Shown here: positions 1 to 7,975 of the stretch, one piece after another
How positions within the stretch are numbered: the first letter of the stretch is position 1
Layout of the letters: each line of letters begins with the position of its first letter
DNA from: Carboxylicivirga litoralis
GTDB lineage: Bacteria > Bacteroidota > Bacteroidia > Bacteroidales > Marinilabiliaceae
Direction: 5' to 3'
Assembly (NCBI RefSeq): GCF_025499605.1
Contig: NZ_JAFMVC010000007.1
Coordinates: 1 to 64,000, forward strand
DNA: 64,000 bases
The notes under the pieces: generated by a model
What the model saw: only the letters and a program-made list of their open reading frames with translations
What the model was told of the DNA's origin: nothing
Database searches by the model: none
Program-made: the position numbers and the translations under genes

Positions 1-142
1 TTTTGTAAGATACTGAATATCAAGGTTTTAAGCAAGCAATTTAACTACTTAATTAATTGATTTTCAATTAATTATACTTTTGTCATGTACTGAACTAAAA
101 GCCATAAACTATTTTTCATCATACATTACGTTTTTAAGTAAT

Positions 143-1375
143 CTAAACCTTTATCCATCGAAAAGCAATCGACACGATTATTAATAATACAGACAAACAG
201 GCGATTCCCCACCCCAATCCAATAACATCGACTAAAATTCCTAATAAAAATGCCAAAATAGAAGCAAAAAGTGTTTCGCTCTGACTTTCTACTGACATAA
301 CACTAGCCATTATCTTTTCGTCAAACTGGGTAGTAATATACTTGACTGCTAATGGTCTTCGTAAGTTTTGAATAATCAGAATAGTGGAAAACAACAACAA
401 GGCTGAAACGACATTGTCCATCATGAACAACACACCTGCTGCCAGACCAAAAACATAACCTGAAATTTGCAGCCAGCCCAGACGGCTTGTTGCCTGTGTA
501 AAAAAAGTTTCTAGACGATAAGCATTCCGCGAGGCGTATGAAGTAATTAAATAAATGACAAAATAAATAAAACCAATATAGATAGACGTATTTTGCTCTT
601 TAGTAAACGAATCAGACAACACATATGCAGTTGCCAATGTTGTAATTATTATCTGAATATAATCACGTATAGCTTTATAATAACCTGTAAATCCACTGGT
701 TAACACAATAGCTTTTAAGGCCGAACGATTAACAATGGCCTTGACCAGCTTGCCCATATGCAATCTAAACCCTTGAACAACCGATCGTAATGTCCCACTT
801 GTATCTCCATTTAAATAAGAAGGGTAGGAACTTAAGAGCAATAAATCGAATAAATATGGAATAGTTGTCATCAAAAACATTAATGCATAATCTCCAGTAT
901 ACAACACCAAAGCTGCGCTAATTAATGACGATATTGCGGAACCTTTCTGCGACCACGATCGGGTCATGCCGTAATAACGTGTTTTTTCGGCCTGCCAATT
1001 GTTTTTAACCAGGTAAGCATGAATCATGGCCTTATGTGTGCCCGTTCGAAAAGCATCTCCTATTCCATAAAAGAAAAAAGCCAGCAAAAATCCCCAAAAA
1101 CCAGAAAATAAATAAAAGAGAACAAAACTTAGCAAATAACTAGTAAAGGCACTCACCATAGCCCTCTTACGACCTAGGACATCTGCAATCACACCAGAAA
1201 CTACCTCAAGCAAATTGACTACTAACTCACGAAAAGCATACAAAACACCAATCTCAGAGTATGAAATTCCACTTTCGACGAAAAACAACAACAGAAAGGG
1301 ATCGAAGAGTTTAAGGTTCTTGAAAAAACCGTAGAAGCTAAATTTATAATACTGCTTGTCCTTTTTAAAACTCAA
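143..1375 (-). CDS. MFS family transporter
   Basis: Predicted inner-membrane transporter of the major facilitator superfamily, 410 residues with about 12 hydrophobic segments. Residues 61-72 (GVIADVLGRKRA) match MFS motif A between helices 2 and 3. The substrate cannot be told from sequence; drug or metabolite efflux is a general guess. The reading frame has no ATG near its beginning: a TAG lies 9 codons upstream of the TTG at 1373-1375, and the first internal Met of useful position is already past helix 2, so a TTG start is the best choice. The gene stands alone on the minus strand, downstream of the DUF3078 gene and separated from it by a terminator, so it is probably transcribed separately. 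Confidence 0.8.
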   Translation of the reverse strand: MSFKKDKQYYKFSFYGFFKNLKLFDPFLLLFFVESGISYSEIGVLYAFRELVVNLLEVVSGVIADVLGRKRAMVSAFTSYLLSFVLFYLFSGFWGFLLAFFFYGIGDAFRTGTHKAMIHAYLVKNNWQAEKTRYYGMTRSWSQKGSAISSLISAALVLYTGDYALMFLMTTIPYLFDLLLLSSYPSYLNGDTSGTLRSVVQGFRLHMGKLVKAIVNRSALKAIVLTSGFTGYYKAIRDYIQIIITTLATAYVLSDSFTKEQNTSIYIGFIYFVIYLITSYASRNAYRLETFFTQATSRLGWLQISGYVFGLAAGVLFMMDNVVSALLLFSTILIIQNLRRPLAVKYITTQFDEKIMASVMSVESQSETLFASILAFLLGILVDVIGLGWGIACLSVLLIIVSIAFRWIKV

Positions 1376-1743
1376 TTCAAGATTATTGAAGAATAACTAA
1401 TAAAACAACAAGCTAATTTAAGAATTGGTTCTTAACAAATCATATAAAAAAGAAAGCCGCCTTAAAGCATTCTTTAAGACGACTTTCAACTTTTAACCAA
1501 ACCTAACCCTAAACTATGAGAAAACTTACTCAATATCTTTATTGGCACTTAGTGCCTTAATTTCAACTTCTATTACGCAAGAAAAATAAAATGGTTACAA
1601 ATCTTTTCCCTAAACTCTATTTGTTTTTCCCTTATTCTTACACTGCAAATTTAAAGCGTTTTATCACTAACACATAATAACTAAAGTTAAAAGAAGTTAA
1701 AACGAATGTTAGCTATATATTAACACTTGACTTTCAGCTATTT
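1376..1743. other. Intergenic region with terminator and a short conserved-looking motif
   Basis: This 368-nt gap lies between two minus-strand genes. It holds the terminator of the DUF3078 gene at 1445-1487. Next to it, on the plus strand, is the string ACCTAACCCTAAACTATGAG (1501-1520), which opens a 14-codon reading frame at 1516-1560. A very similar arrangement occurs at 33126-33176. No protein-coding gene of normal size is seen. Confidence 0.5.
1445..1487 (-). terminator. Rho-independent terminator after the DUF3078 gene
   Basis: A 16-bp stem (1452-1467 pairing with 1472-1487, two G-U pairs, 4-nt loop) is followed on the minus strand by a run of T (A-run at 1446-1451 on the plus strand). 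It lies downstream of the minus-strand DUF3078 gene. Confidence 0.75.
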
Positions 1744-3186
1744 TTAAAAATTATAACTAAAAGTAATGTTAAAACTTTCGCGTATTTGTACCCTATTCGA
1801 TTCGTTGGTAAAGTAACGCAAATGAGCCAATATTCGAGTTGTCAAAAAACGATTAATACGCATATCGGCAATAACCTCCCAGTCTATTTGAACCTGACGC
1901 TCTTCTCCTTCTCTTACTTTACCTAAATATTGGTAAAAAGCATCTAACATTGACGATAGTTTTACCTCTTTTGATACTTGATAGGCAAGGTTATTGACAA
2001 TAGAGATACCATTAACCACATTGGTTTTTTCACCTTCGGCAATACCATAATCTGTTTCGTCAAATTTGTCAATATCATTAACAAGCGTAACACGTGTGGT
2101 AATAGGAGACAACAGCAATGTATATTTACTACTCGGCTTAAAGTCCATACCAATGGCAAACGACATATAGGCCGGAGCTAAAAAGCCGGAGATTGGAGTT
2201 TCTTTATCAACGTCATCCTTATTATAACCATAAAAAAACTGCGTTTTAAAATTATACAAGAAACTGTAATACCATTTTTCTGAAGCTTTATGACCATACT
2301 TAGTGTTGAGTTCAATCAAATCAGTATTAACCCGCCCCGGATCATTTTCGGTCGAAACAACGCCTATTTTATGAATTATATAGTTATCCCATTCATGCTT
2401 TCCTTTTTTATAGTTGGCAATTAGGCGCAAGTCACTACCAAGACTAATACTACTTTCTCCCCCTTTCACCCAGTTTTCAACATATCCCTGCGATAGCAGA
2501 ATATTCTCTGTTCCTTTTAATGTCCACGGCCCTGAAGAAAATTTTATTTTTTCTAAACTTGGGTGCGTATCATAGGCATTATCCCGCAAAAGCAAGTTAA
2601 TACCGTCACGAGCCGAGCGCCGTTTTAAAAAACCACCTCGCCCAAGTCTTGGAGGCTCAGGAATTGAATCCCATGAATGCATTATATTTTCAGGATGTGT
2701 AAATACGTAATTATCACGCGCCTCTGATATAAAAAACCGTTCACTAAACTTCTCTTTGTGTTTATTGGATAAAGCTGTCGACCGCATTAACTCTTCATAT
2801 TCGCGCAACTCTTTTTTTGTGTAAAACTGCGGTTGATACCATATATCAGGCAGAATTGGCATCCTGAATTTGGGCTCAAACTTATAAGTTTCAATGCTGT
2901 ACTTTTTTAACGGAGGAAACAGGTAACTTTCAAATTCCTTTTGCTCTTCAACTTGCTGTCCAATGTATTCGGCAATGTAAAGTTGATTGAATTGAGGGTA
3001 CCTATCTACATCCTGATATTTAAATAACCTGCGTTGCCATGGTCGATGCAAAGATGGCTCTTCGGACCAATAACGCCAATCAAAACCAACCCCTTGCCAT
3101 TGTGCTTTTATTAAAGTGGACAATCCAAAGCAGAAAACCAGCAAGATAATAACTAACCTTTTATTTGTAACTGAAGAAATACTCAT
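1744..3186 (-). CDS. DUF3078 domain-containing outer-envelope protein
   Basis: Secreted protein of 480 residues. An N-terminal hydrophobic signal (about residues 9-28, ending IKAQ) is followed by a poorly conserved Pro/Trp/Tyr-rich region. The C-terminal half has alternating beta strands and the NWVKGGESSISLGSDL segment typical of DUF3078, a family found almost only in Bacteroidota and thought to sit in the outer membrane. The last residues (ESFNITFSYNF) end in an aromatic residue, as in outer-membrane barrels. The exact function is unknown. A minus-strand TATTTTTG element at 3228-3235 could be its -7 box. It has its own terminator downstream. Confidence 0.75.
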   Translation of the reverse strand: MSISSVTNKRLVIILLVFCFGLSTLIKAQWQGVGFDWRYWSEEPSLHRPWQRRLFKYQDVDRYPQFNQLYIAEYIGQQVEEQKEFESYLFPPLKKYSIETYKFEPKFRMPILPDIWYQPQFYTKKELREYEELMRSTALSNKHKEKFSERFFISEARDNYVFTHPENIMHSWDSIPEPPRLGRGGFLKRRSARDGINLLLRDNAYDTHPSLEKIKFSSGPWTLKGTENILLSQGYVENWVKGGESSISLGSDLRLIANYKKGKHEWDNYIIHKIGVVSTENDPGRVNTDLIELNTKYGHKASEKWYYSFLYNFKTQFFYGYNKDDVDKETPISGFLAPAYMSFAIGMDFKPSSKYTLLLSPITTRVTLVNDIDKFDETDYGIAEGEKTNVVNGISIVNNLAYQVSKEVKLSSMLDAFYQYLGKVREGEERQVQIDWEVIADMRINRFLTTRILAHLRYFTNESNRVQIRESFNITFSYNF

Positions 3187-3485
3187 AAAACTGATGCATG
3201 TATTGATGTGCAGGCTATTTTATTGGGCAAAAATAACAGGATTATCCGTAAACCCGAAGCAATAAAGTATTCAAAATGGTATAATTTTAGTATTAACATG
3301 TTCATAAAAACACGGTATATCCATAGAATAATTAATAAACTACAACTTTCAGTCCCATAGAAGCTTTCATTTTAAATCTCCTCTTTAAAAATCATAAAAC
3401 ACTAAGTAAATGTCAATTAATCAGAAGTTGCTTAATATGTAAATATGATTTTCAGCATAAACCTTACAATTTAACACCACTTTTT

Positions 3486-3515
3486 TTTGTCAGTTATTTT
3501 AGTTTTTTACATTTG
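3486..3515 (+). promoter_or_regulatory. Bacteroidota-type promoter for tnaA
   Basis: TTTG at 3486-3489 and TACATTTG at 3508-3515 are separated by 18 nt. This matches the Bacteroidota primary-sigma consensus TTTG-N19-TAnnTTTG apart from one base of spacing. Transcription would begin near 3522, about 235 nt before the tnaA start codon. Confidence 0.65.
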
Positions 3516-3528
3516 CATCAATTAATAG

Positions 3529-3615
3529 ATGAAAATGGTGAATAACTATATACAATCTGCATTGTCGAATCGGGTTTTTATAAACATTAAAAACCGCGAC
3601 GAATTCACCTATTAA
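3529..3615 (+). CDS. Putative 28-codon upstream ORF in the tnaA leader
   Basis: An ATG at 3529, a few nucleotides after the predicted transcription start, opens a frame of 28 codons (starting MKMVNNYIQ, ending RDEFTY) that stops at 3613-3615. A 6-bp GC-rich hairpin (3618-3623 with 3628-3633) begins two bases after the stop. The layout resembles the leader peptide of enterobacterial tna operons, but the peptide has no tryptophan and no similarity to TnaC. It may be a chance frame; its role is inference only. Confidence 0.3.
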   Translation: MKMVNNYIQSALSNRVFINIKNRDEFTY

Positions 3616-3757
3616 TGGCCGTTAACAAACGGCACTCTCTACCTTAATATTTCAATACTATTTTATCAATACGAATTGCACTGTTGTTGTAGCATGCAAT
3701 TTGATTTGTTAGTTATTGGCACCTGCTATTTCTAAAAAAACTAAAAATACATATACA

Positions 3758-5149
3758 ATGGAATTACCTTTTTCAGAATCTTTTAAGATTAAGATGGTTG
3801 AACCCATCCGTAAAAGTACACGTGAAGAAAGAGAAGCGTGGATCAAAGATGCTAAATACAATTTATTTAACCTTCGTAGCGACCAAGTTTTCATCGACTT
3901 ATTAACCGATAGTGGAACCGGTGCTATGAGCGATCGTCAGTGGGCTGCAATGATGTTAGGCGATGAAAGCTACGCTGGTGCTTCATCGTATTACAACCTT
4001 AAAAATGCTATTAAAAACATCCTTGGTTTCGATTACTTTTTACCAACTCACCAAGGGCGTGCAGCCGAGAATGTATTATTCTCTGCTTTAGTTAAAGAAG
4101 GTAATGTTGTTCCGGGAAACTCACACTTTGACACAACCAAAGGCCATATCGAATTCAGAAAAGCCAGCGCTATTGACTGCACCATCGATGAGGCTTTTGA
4201 TACAACAGTTGATCATCCATTCAAAGGCAACCTTGATTTAAATAAACTGGAGCACGTTTTACAATCGCACCCCAAGGAGAATATCCCGATGATTATTGTG
4301 ACAGTAACTTGTAACTCATCAGGAGGTCAGCCTGTTTCGATGCAAAACATGCGCGAAGTATACGCCTTGGCTAAAGAATATGGCATCCGCGTATTATTCG
4401 ATTCTGCTCGTTTTGCTGAAAATGCTTATTTCATCAAACTACGCGAAGAAGGCTATGCCGATAAGAGCATCAAAGAAATTGTAAAAGAGATGTATACTTA
4501 CGCCGATGGCATGACCATGAGTAGTAAGAAAGATGCTATCGTAAACATGGGTGGTTTTATCGCATTACGCGAAGAGGACTTATTCAAAAAAGCCAGCCAG
4601 TTTAATATTATTTACGAAGGATTTGTGACTTACGGAGGTATGTCGGGTCGCGATATGAATGCTTTAGCTCAAGGACTGGATGAAGGAACCGAGTTCGACT
4701 ACCTGGAAACACGCATTAAGCAAGTGGCATACCTTGGTAATAAGCTTAAAGAATTTGGTGTACCGGTTCAAGAGCCATTTGGTGGCCATGCTATTTTTGT
4801 AGATGCTAAGCGCTTCTTACCACACATCTCTAAAGAAGAATACATTGCCCAGACATTAGGCATTGAATTGTATAAAGAAGCTGGTATTCGTGGCGTAGAA
4901 ATTGGTACTCTATTGGCCGACAGGGATCCTGAAACACGTGAAAACCGTTATCCGGACTTGGAATTATTGCGTTTAGCCATTCCTCGTCGCGTTTACACCA
5001 ACAATCACATGGACGTTATTGCCGTAGCATTGAAAAATGTTTACGATCGTCGTGATGAAATTAAGAGCGGATATACCATTCTTGAAGAAGCGCCATTAAT
5101 GCGTCACTTTACTGTGGAGTTAGCGCCTTCTGTAAAAGAAACAGTATAA
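3758..5149 (+). CDS. tnaA: Tryptophanase (tryptophan indole-lyase)
   Basis: PLP-dependent lyase that splits L-tryptophan into indole, pyruvate and ammonia in the cytoplasm. The protein is 463 residues from the ATG at 3758 (enzyme family about 460-471). This start gives the MELPF N-terminus usual for the Bacteroidota enzyme; an in-frame upstream start at 3716 would add 14 atypical residues. Visible motifs are LTDSGTGAMSD (49-59), THQGR (97-101), FDSARFAENAYF (214-225) and the PLP-lysine region SSKKDA (255-260). HFDTTKGH has Asp125, and the later GVEIG segment lacks the Arg of tyrosine phenol-lyase; both favour tryptophanase over that close relative. It is monocistronic, with its own promoter and terminator. 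No tryptophan permease gene adjoins it, unlike tnaAB. Confidence 0.93.
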   Translation: MELPFSESFKIKMVEPIRKSTREEREAWIKDAKYNLFNLRSDQVFIDLLTDSGTGAMSDRQWAAMMLGDESYAGASSYYNLKNAIKNILGFDYFLPTHQGRAAENVLFSALVKEGNVVPGNSHFDTTKGHIEFRKASAIDCTIDEAFDTTVDHPFKGNLDLNKLEHVLQSHPKENIPMIIVTVTCNSSGGQPVSMQNMREVYALAKEYGIRVLFDSARFAENAYFIKLREEGYADKSIKEIVKEMYTYADGMTMSSKKDAIVNMGGFIALREEDLFKKASQFNIIYEGFVTYGGMSGRDMNALAQGLDEGTEFDYLETRIKQVAYLGNKLKEFGVPVQEPFGGHAIFVDAKRFLPHISKEEYIAQTLGIELYKEAGIRGVEIGTLLADRDPETRENRYPDLELLRLAIPRRVYTNNHMDVIAVALKNVYDRRDEIKSGYTILEEAPLMRHFTVELAPSVKETV

Positions 5150-5176
5150 TATAACAATTACTCAATCACGCACTTA

Positions 5177-5210
5177 AAGGTTGGTTCCGTTTTGGAGCCA
5201 GCCTTTTTTT
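5177..5210 (+). terminator. Rho-independent terminator of tnaA
   Basis: A 10-bp stem (5179-5188 with 5194-5203, including two G-U pairs) with a short loop is followed by seven T (5204-5210), 30 nt after the tnaA stop codon. Confidence 0.85.
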
Positions 5211-5492
5211 AGTGCTAGTTTTGCATGCCCCTGTTTTTTTATCTTGCTTTGCACTCGGCTTAAACCCGGATTATACATTAGATTTTGTGATGAACATTGA
5301 AAATACAATAAAACAAATACTTACTGAGACGATTCATAGCACGGCTATGGTGAGTTGAAGCAAGTGAGTAAAACGTTTTGTTTTGAAGTAGTTTCAAGAT
5401 GCAATAGATTAGCTAATGCATATTGCGGGTTAAAATAAACCAAAGCAGCCATCAATTGGTTGTACTTGTCAATACTCAATAGAAATATCTAC
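5211..5492. other. Gap before the MATE gene
   Basis: This 282-nt stretch lies between the tnaA terminator and the MATE gene. It contains the palindromic element at 5299-5395 and no believable reading frame. Confidence 0.5.
5299..5395. repeat. Imperfect palindromic element with central hairpin
   Basis: Outer arms 5299-5317 and 5377-5395 match at 15 of 19 positions in inverted orientation. They enclose a central 6-bp hairpin, CATAGC-ACG-GCTATG (5335-5349). The layout suggests a small REP- or MITE-like element. It has no coding capacity. Confidence 0.45.
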
Positions 5493-6830
5493 ATGAAAGA
5501 CCTGACCGTAGGCAATGAAGCTAAACTGATTTTTAAATTTGCATTACCTATGGTGCTGGGCAACCTACTTCAGCAGCTTTATCACGTAGTTGATAGTGTT
5601 ATTGTTGGTAATTACCTTGGTAAAGAAGCATTGGCCGCCATAGGAGCCTCCTCTCCTATTTTCTATGCATTGATTGCATTTGTTATTGGAATTGGCAGTG
5701 GTGCAACTATCATTATCAGTCAGTATTTTGGCGCTAAAAACCTGGAAAAAGTAAAAAGAGCCATTGATACCACCTATATCTTCTTATTTATTGCCTCAAT
5801 CATTATTACCAGCATTGGTATTTTCTTTAGTGAAGAGATTTTTAGGTTGCTGCATGTCGAAGAAGCAGTAATCCCGTTAGCTACCGATTACTTCAACGTT
5901 TTTATGATGGGTATGATAGCGTTTTTTGGTTTCAGTGGAACATCTTCCATCTTACGTGGTTTAGGCGACTCCATGACCCCTCTGTATTTTATGGTTATTG
6001 CCACCATTGTAAATATCGTTCTGGATATTGTTTTTATTGTTGTTTTTGAGTGGGGCATTAGCGGCGTTGCCTATGCTACATTGATTGCACAGGCTGGAGC
6101 TTTTATTTCAGGAGCTATTTACCTGAATAAGAGGCATCAGATCATCTCCTTTAATGTCTTTAAATTTCGCTTCGACAAGGAATTATTTATGCAGAGCATT
6201 CGAATAGGTTTACCTACGGGCTTTCAACAAACATTCGTTGCCCTGGGAATTATGGCGCTTATTCGTATTGTTAATAATTTTGATACCGATGTTTTGGCCG
6301 CCTTCTCTGTTGCCAGTCGAATTGATGCATTAGCTGCTATGCCAGCGCTTAATCTGGCCAGTGCCCTATCGGCCTTTGTTGGGCAGAACCTTGGAGCACA
6401 AAAAGTAGATCGCATAAAAAAAGGACTACGCGCCACTTTGTTTATGGCCTGGGGCATATCTCTGATTGTAATGCTCACCGTTATCTTTTTTGGCGAACTA
6501 ATGATGCGAGCTTTTACACAAGATGAAGCGGTCATTTCTCATGGCGCCAACTACCTGGTAATTGTCAGCTCATTTTATATGATATTCTCAACCATGTTTG
6601 TAATGCATGGCGTATTACGAGGTGCCGGCGACACATTAATACCAATGTTCATTACATTATTTTCGCTTTGGGTTATTCGTATCCCTTTTGCAGTGGTCTT
6701 ATCCAAACACTTTGGAGTAAACGGCATTTGGTGGGCCATCCCAATTGGCTGGAGTATGGGACTGGCAGGCTCTTTTATCTACTATTTTACCGGAAGATGG
6801 AAATACAAGGGGGTCGTTAAACCCCAATAA
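5493..6830 (+). CDS. MATE family efflux transporter
   Basis: Inner-membrane multidrug and toxin extrusion transporter, expected to export organic cations or drugs by Na+ or H+ antiport. The protein has about 445 residues and 12 hydrophobic segments in two similar halves. Typical MATE features include FALPMVLGNLLQQLYHVVDS near the N-terminus and LRGLGDSMTPL, repeated as VLRGAGDTLIPM in the second half. The ATG at 5493 gives the normal N-terminus (MKDLTVGNEAKLIF); the frame could extend to an alternative codon at 5460, but without support. It is convergent with the MerR gene, leaving only 2 nt between the stop codons. Confidence 0.9.
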   Translation: MKDLTVGNEAKLIFKFALPMVLGNLLQQLYHVVDSVIVGNYLGKEALAAIGASSPIFYALIAFVIGIGSGATIIISQYFGAKNLEKVKRAIDTTYIFLFIASIIITSIGIFFSEEIFRLLHVEEAVIPLATDYFNVFMMGMIAFFGFSGTSSILRGLGDSMTPLYFMVIATIVNIVLDIVFIVVFEWGISGVAYATLIAQAGAFISGAIYLNKRHQIISFNVFKFRFDKELFMQSIRIGLPTGFQQTFVALGIMALIRIVNNFDTDVLAAFSVASRIDALAAMPALNLASALSAFVGQNLGAQKVDRIKKGLRATLFMAWGISLIVMLTVIFFGELMMRAFTQDEAVISHGANYLVIVSSFYMIFSTMFVMHGVLRGAGDTLIPMFITLFSLWVIRIPFAVVLSKHFGVNGIWWAIPIGWSMGLAGSFIYYFTGRWKYKGVVKPQ

Positions 6831-6832
6831 GT

Positions 6833-7717
6833 TTACAATTGACTAATTTTCTCTTTAAACTCTTTCGATGAACTTATTATTTGACAAGATGATGGAATAG
6901 CCGGCTGTATTTCTCGCACCTGCAAACCCATCATATAGAGAGGGATATTAGGAATTGTTTCAACTATGTCTATCAACAATTGCTCCAATTCTTCTTTCTT
7001 TCTCGCTGACACAAATGAAGTAAATAAAGCATCAGCTCCTCTTACATCAACCACTACTTTTAAATCTTCAACCGGGACAGATGCCCCTAAATAAACAACA
7101 TTATAGCCCTCTTTACGGGCAATCAAACTGTAAAACAACAGGCCTATTTCATGCAATTCGTTCTCAGGCAAGAAGAAGACTATATTCTTATTAGCCTTTG
7201 GAACAAAATTCTGCATTTCATTATCAATCGCGACTATTAGTTTCTGACGAATCAGATTAGATATAAAGTGTTCCTGAGCGGGATTAATAGTACCCGCCTG
7301 CCATAATATACCTATCCTATCCAAAAATGGGAATAAGATAGTTTCAACAGTGGATTCAAAACCTAGTTTGATAATTGAATTGGTGAGTACATTGGTGAAT
7401 TTGTTTTCATCCATTTCGAGCATAGCAACCAACAAGCTTTCAATCTGAACATCAGTATTTCGGGTATCCAGGCACAAATCAATCACTCGTTCCCGAAGTT
7501 GAACCTCAGACATCATGGCAATTTTAGATATCTTATAGCCATTTTGGTTCAGGATAGAAACATTTAATATTCGTTTTAAATCATCATCGTTATAAAAACG
7601 AATATTTGTTGTTGTTCGTTGGGGCTCAATCAGGTTGTAGCGACGCTCCCAAATTCTGATTGTATGGGCCTTAATCCCTGAAATCTTTTCTAAATCTTTT
7701 ATTGAATAAAATGCCAT
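6833..7717 (-). CDS. MerR-family regulator with cobalamin-binding domain (CarH/LitR-like)
   Basis: Transcriptional regulator of 294 residues. The N-terminal winged helix-turn-helix of the MerR type (about 1-70) contains HTIRIWERRY (18-27). It is followed by a helical B12-binding cap with the W-x9-EH motif (W139, E149-H150) and a Rossmann-like B12 domain with ExHxxG (187-192), where H189 would be the lower cobalt ligand. CarH-type proteins bind adenosylcobalamin, repress DNA in the dark and release it in light. Here the residue after W139 is Gln. In Thermus CarH a His at that place becomes the second cobalt ligand after illumination, so the light response may differ. No carotenoid genes adjoin it. 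The promoter region upstream contains a 10-bp inverted repeat (7750-7759 and 7856-7865) that could be an operator. Confidence 0.82.
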   Translation of the reverse strand: MAFYSIKDLEKISGIKAHTIRIWERRYNLIEPQRTTTNIRFYNDDDLKRILNVSILNQNGYKISKIAMMSEVQLRERVIDLCLDTRNTDVQIESLLVAMLEMDENKFTNVLTNSIIKLGFESTVETILFPFLDRIGILWQAGTINPAQEHFISNLIRQKLIVAIDNEMQNFVPKANKNIVFFLPENELHEIGLLFYSLIARKEGYNVVYLGASVPVEDLKVVVDVRGADALFTSFVSARKKEELEQLLIDIVETIPNIPLYMMGLQVREIQPAIPSSCQIISSSKEFKEKISQL

Positions 7718-7749
7718 ATCCGGTCTATCTATAGTCTTTCTTGCTTTAA

Positions 7750-7865
7750 TAACCTGAGTTCGACGTAAAATTTTTCGAACTAGCTCGCTAGCCCTCCAAA
7801 ATTTGCCTTGTATATCAATTCTTTATGACAATCTGAATTCTGAAATTTAAATCGGACTCAGGTTA
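7750..7865. repeat. 10-bp inverted repeat upstream of the MerR gene
   Basis: TAACCTGAGT (7750-7759) recurs as its reverse complement at 7856-7865. The repeat brackets the likely promoter region of the minus-strand MerR/B12 regulator. An operator role is inference. Confidence 0.3.
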
Positions 7866-7927
7866 ATAGAACTTTAAACGCTTATTTGGCAAATAATGTT
7901 CAGCAATTTCAGAAATATAAGCAACAA

Positions 7928-7951
7928 AAAAGGGGACACCCAATGTCCCCT
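7928..7951 (-). terminator. Rho-independent terminator of the fasciclin gene
   Basis: The 7-bp stem AGGGGAC/GTCCCCT (7931-7937 with 7945-7951) is followed on the minus strand by a T-run. It lies 25 nt past the stop codon of the minus-strand fasciclin gene. Confidence 0.8.
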
Positions 7952-7975
7952 TAAGCTCAACGCCAGAGCCGATTA

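Larger units (their letters stand above)
3187..3757 (+). other. Intergenic region and long tnaA leader
   Basis: This 571-nt region separates the divergent DUF3078 and tnaA genes. The part next to tnaA (about 3522-3757) is a predicted transcribed leader of about 235 nt. It contains an upstream reading frame at 3529-3615, a stem around GGTTTTTA/TAAAAACC (3573-3593) and a 6-bp GC-rich hairpin at 3618-3633 directly after that frame's stop codon. Confidence 0.5.

Noticed and set aside
3694-3735. A 13-codon frame just before tnaA
   Set aside because: It has no Trp or TnaC-like features and no supporting signal; likely chance.
3758-5149. Tyrosine phenol-lyase as the identity of the lyase
   Set aside because: Asp125 in HFDTTKGH and the GVEIG segment are the tryptophanase pattern; the Arg of tyrosine phenol-lyase is missing.
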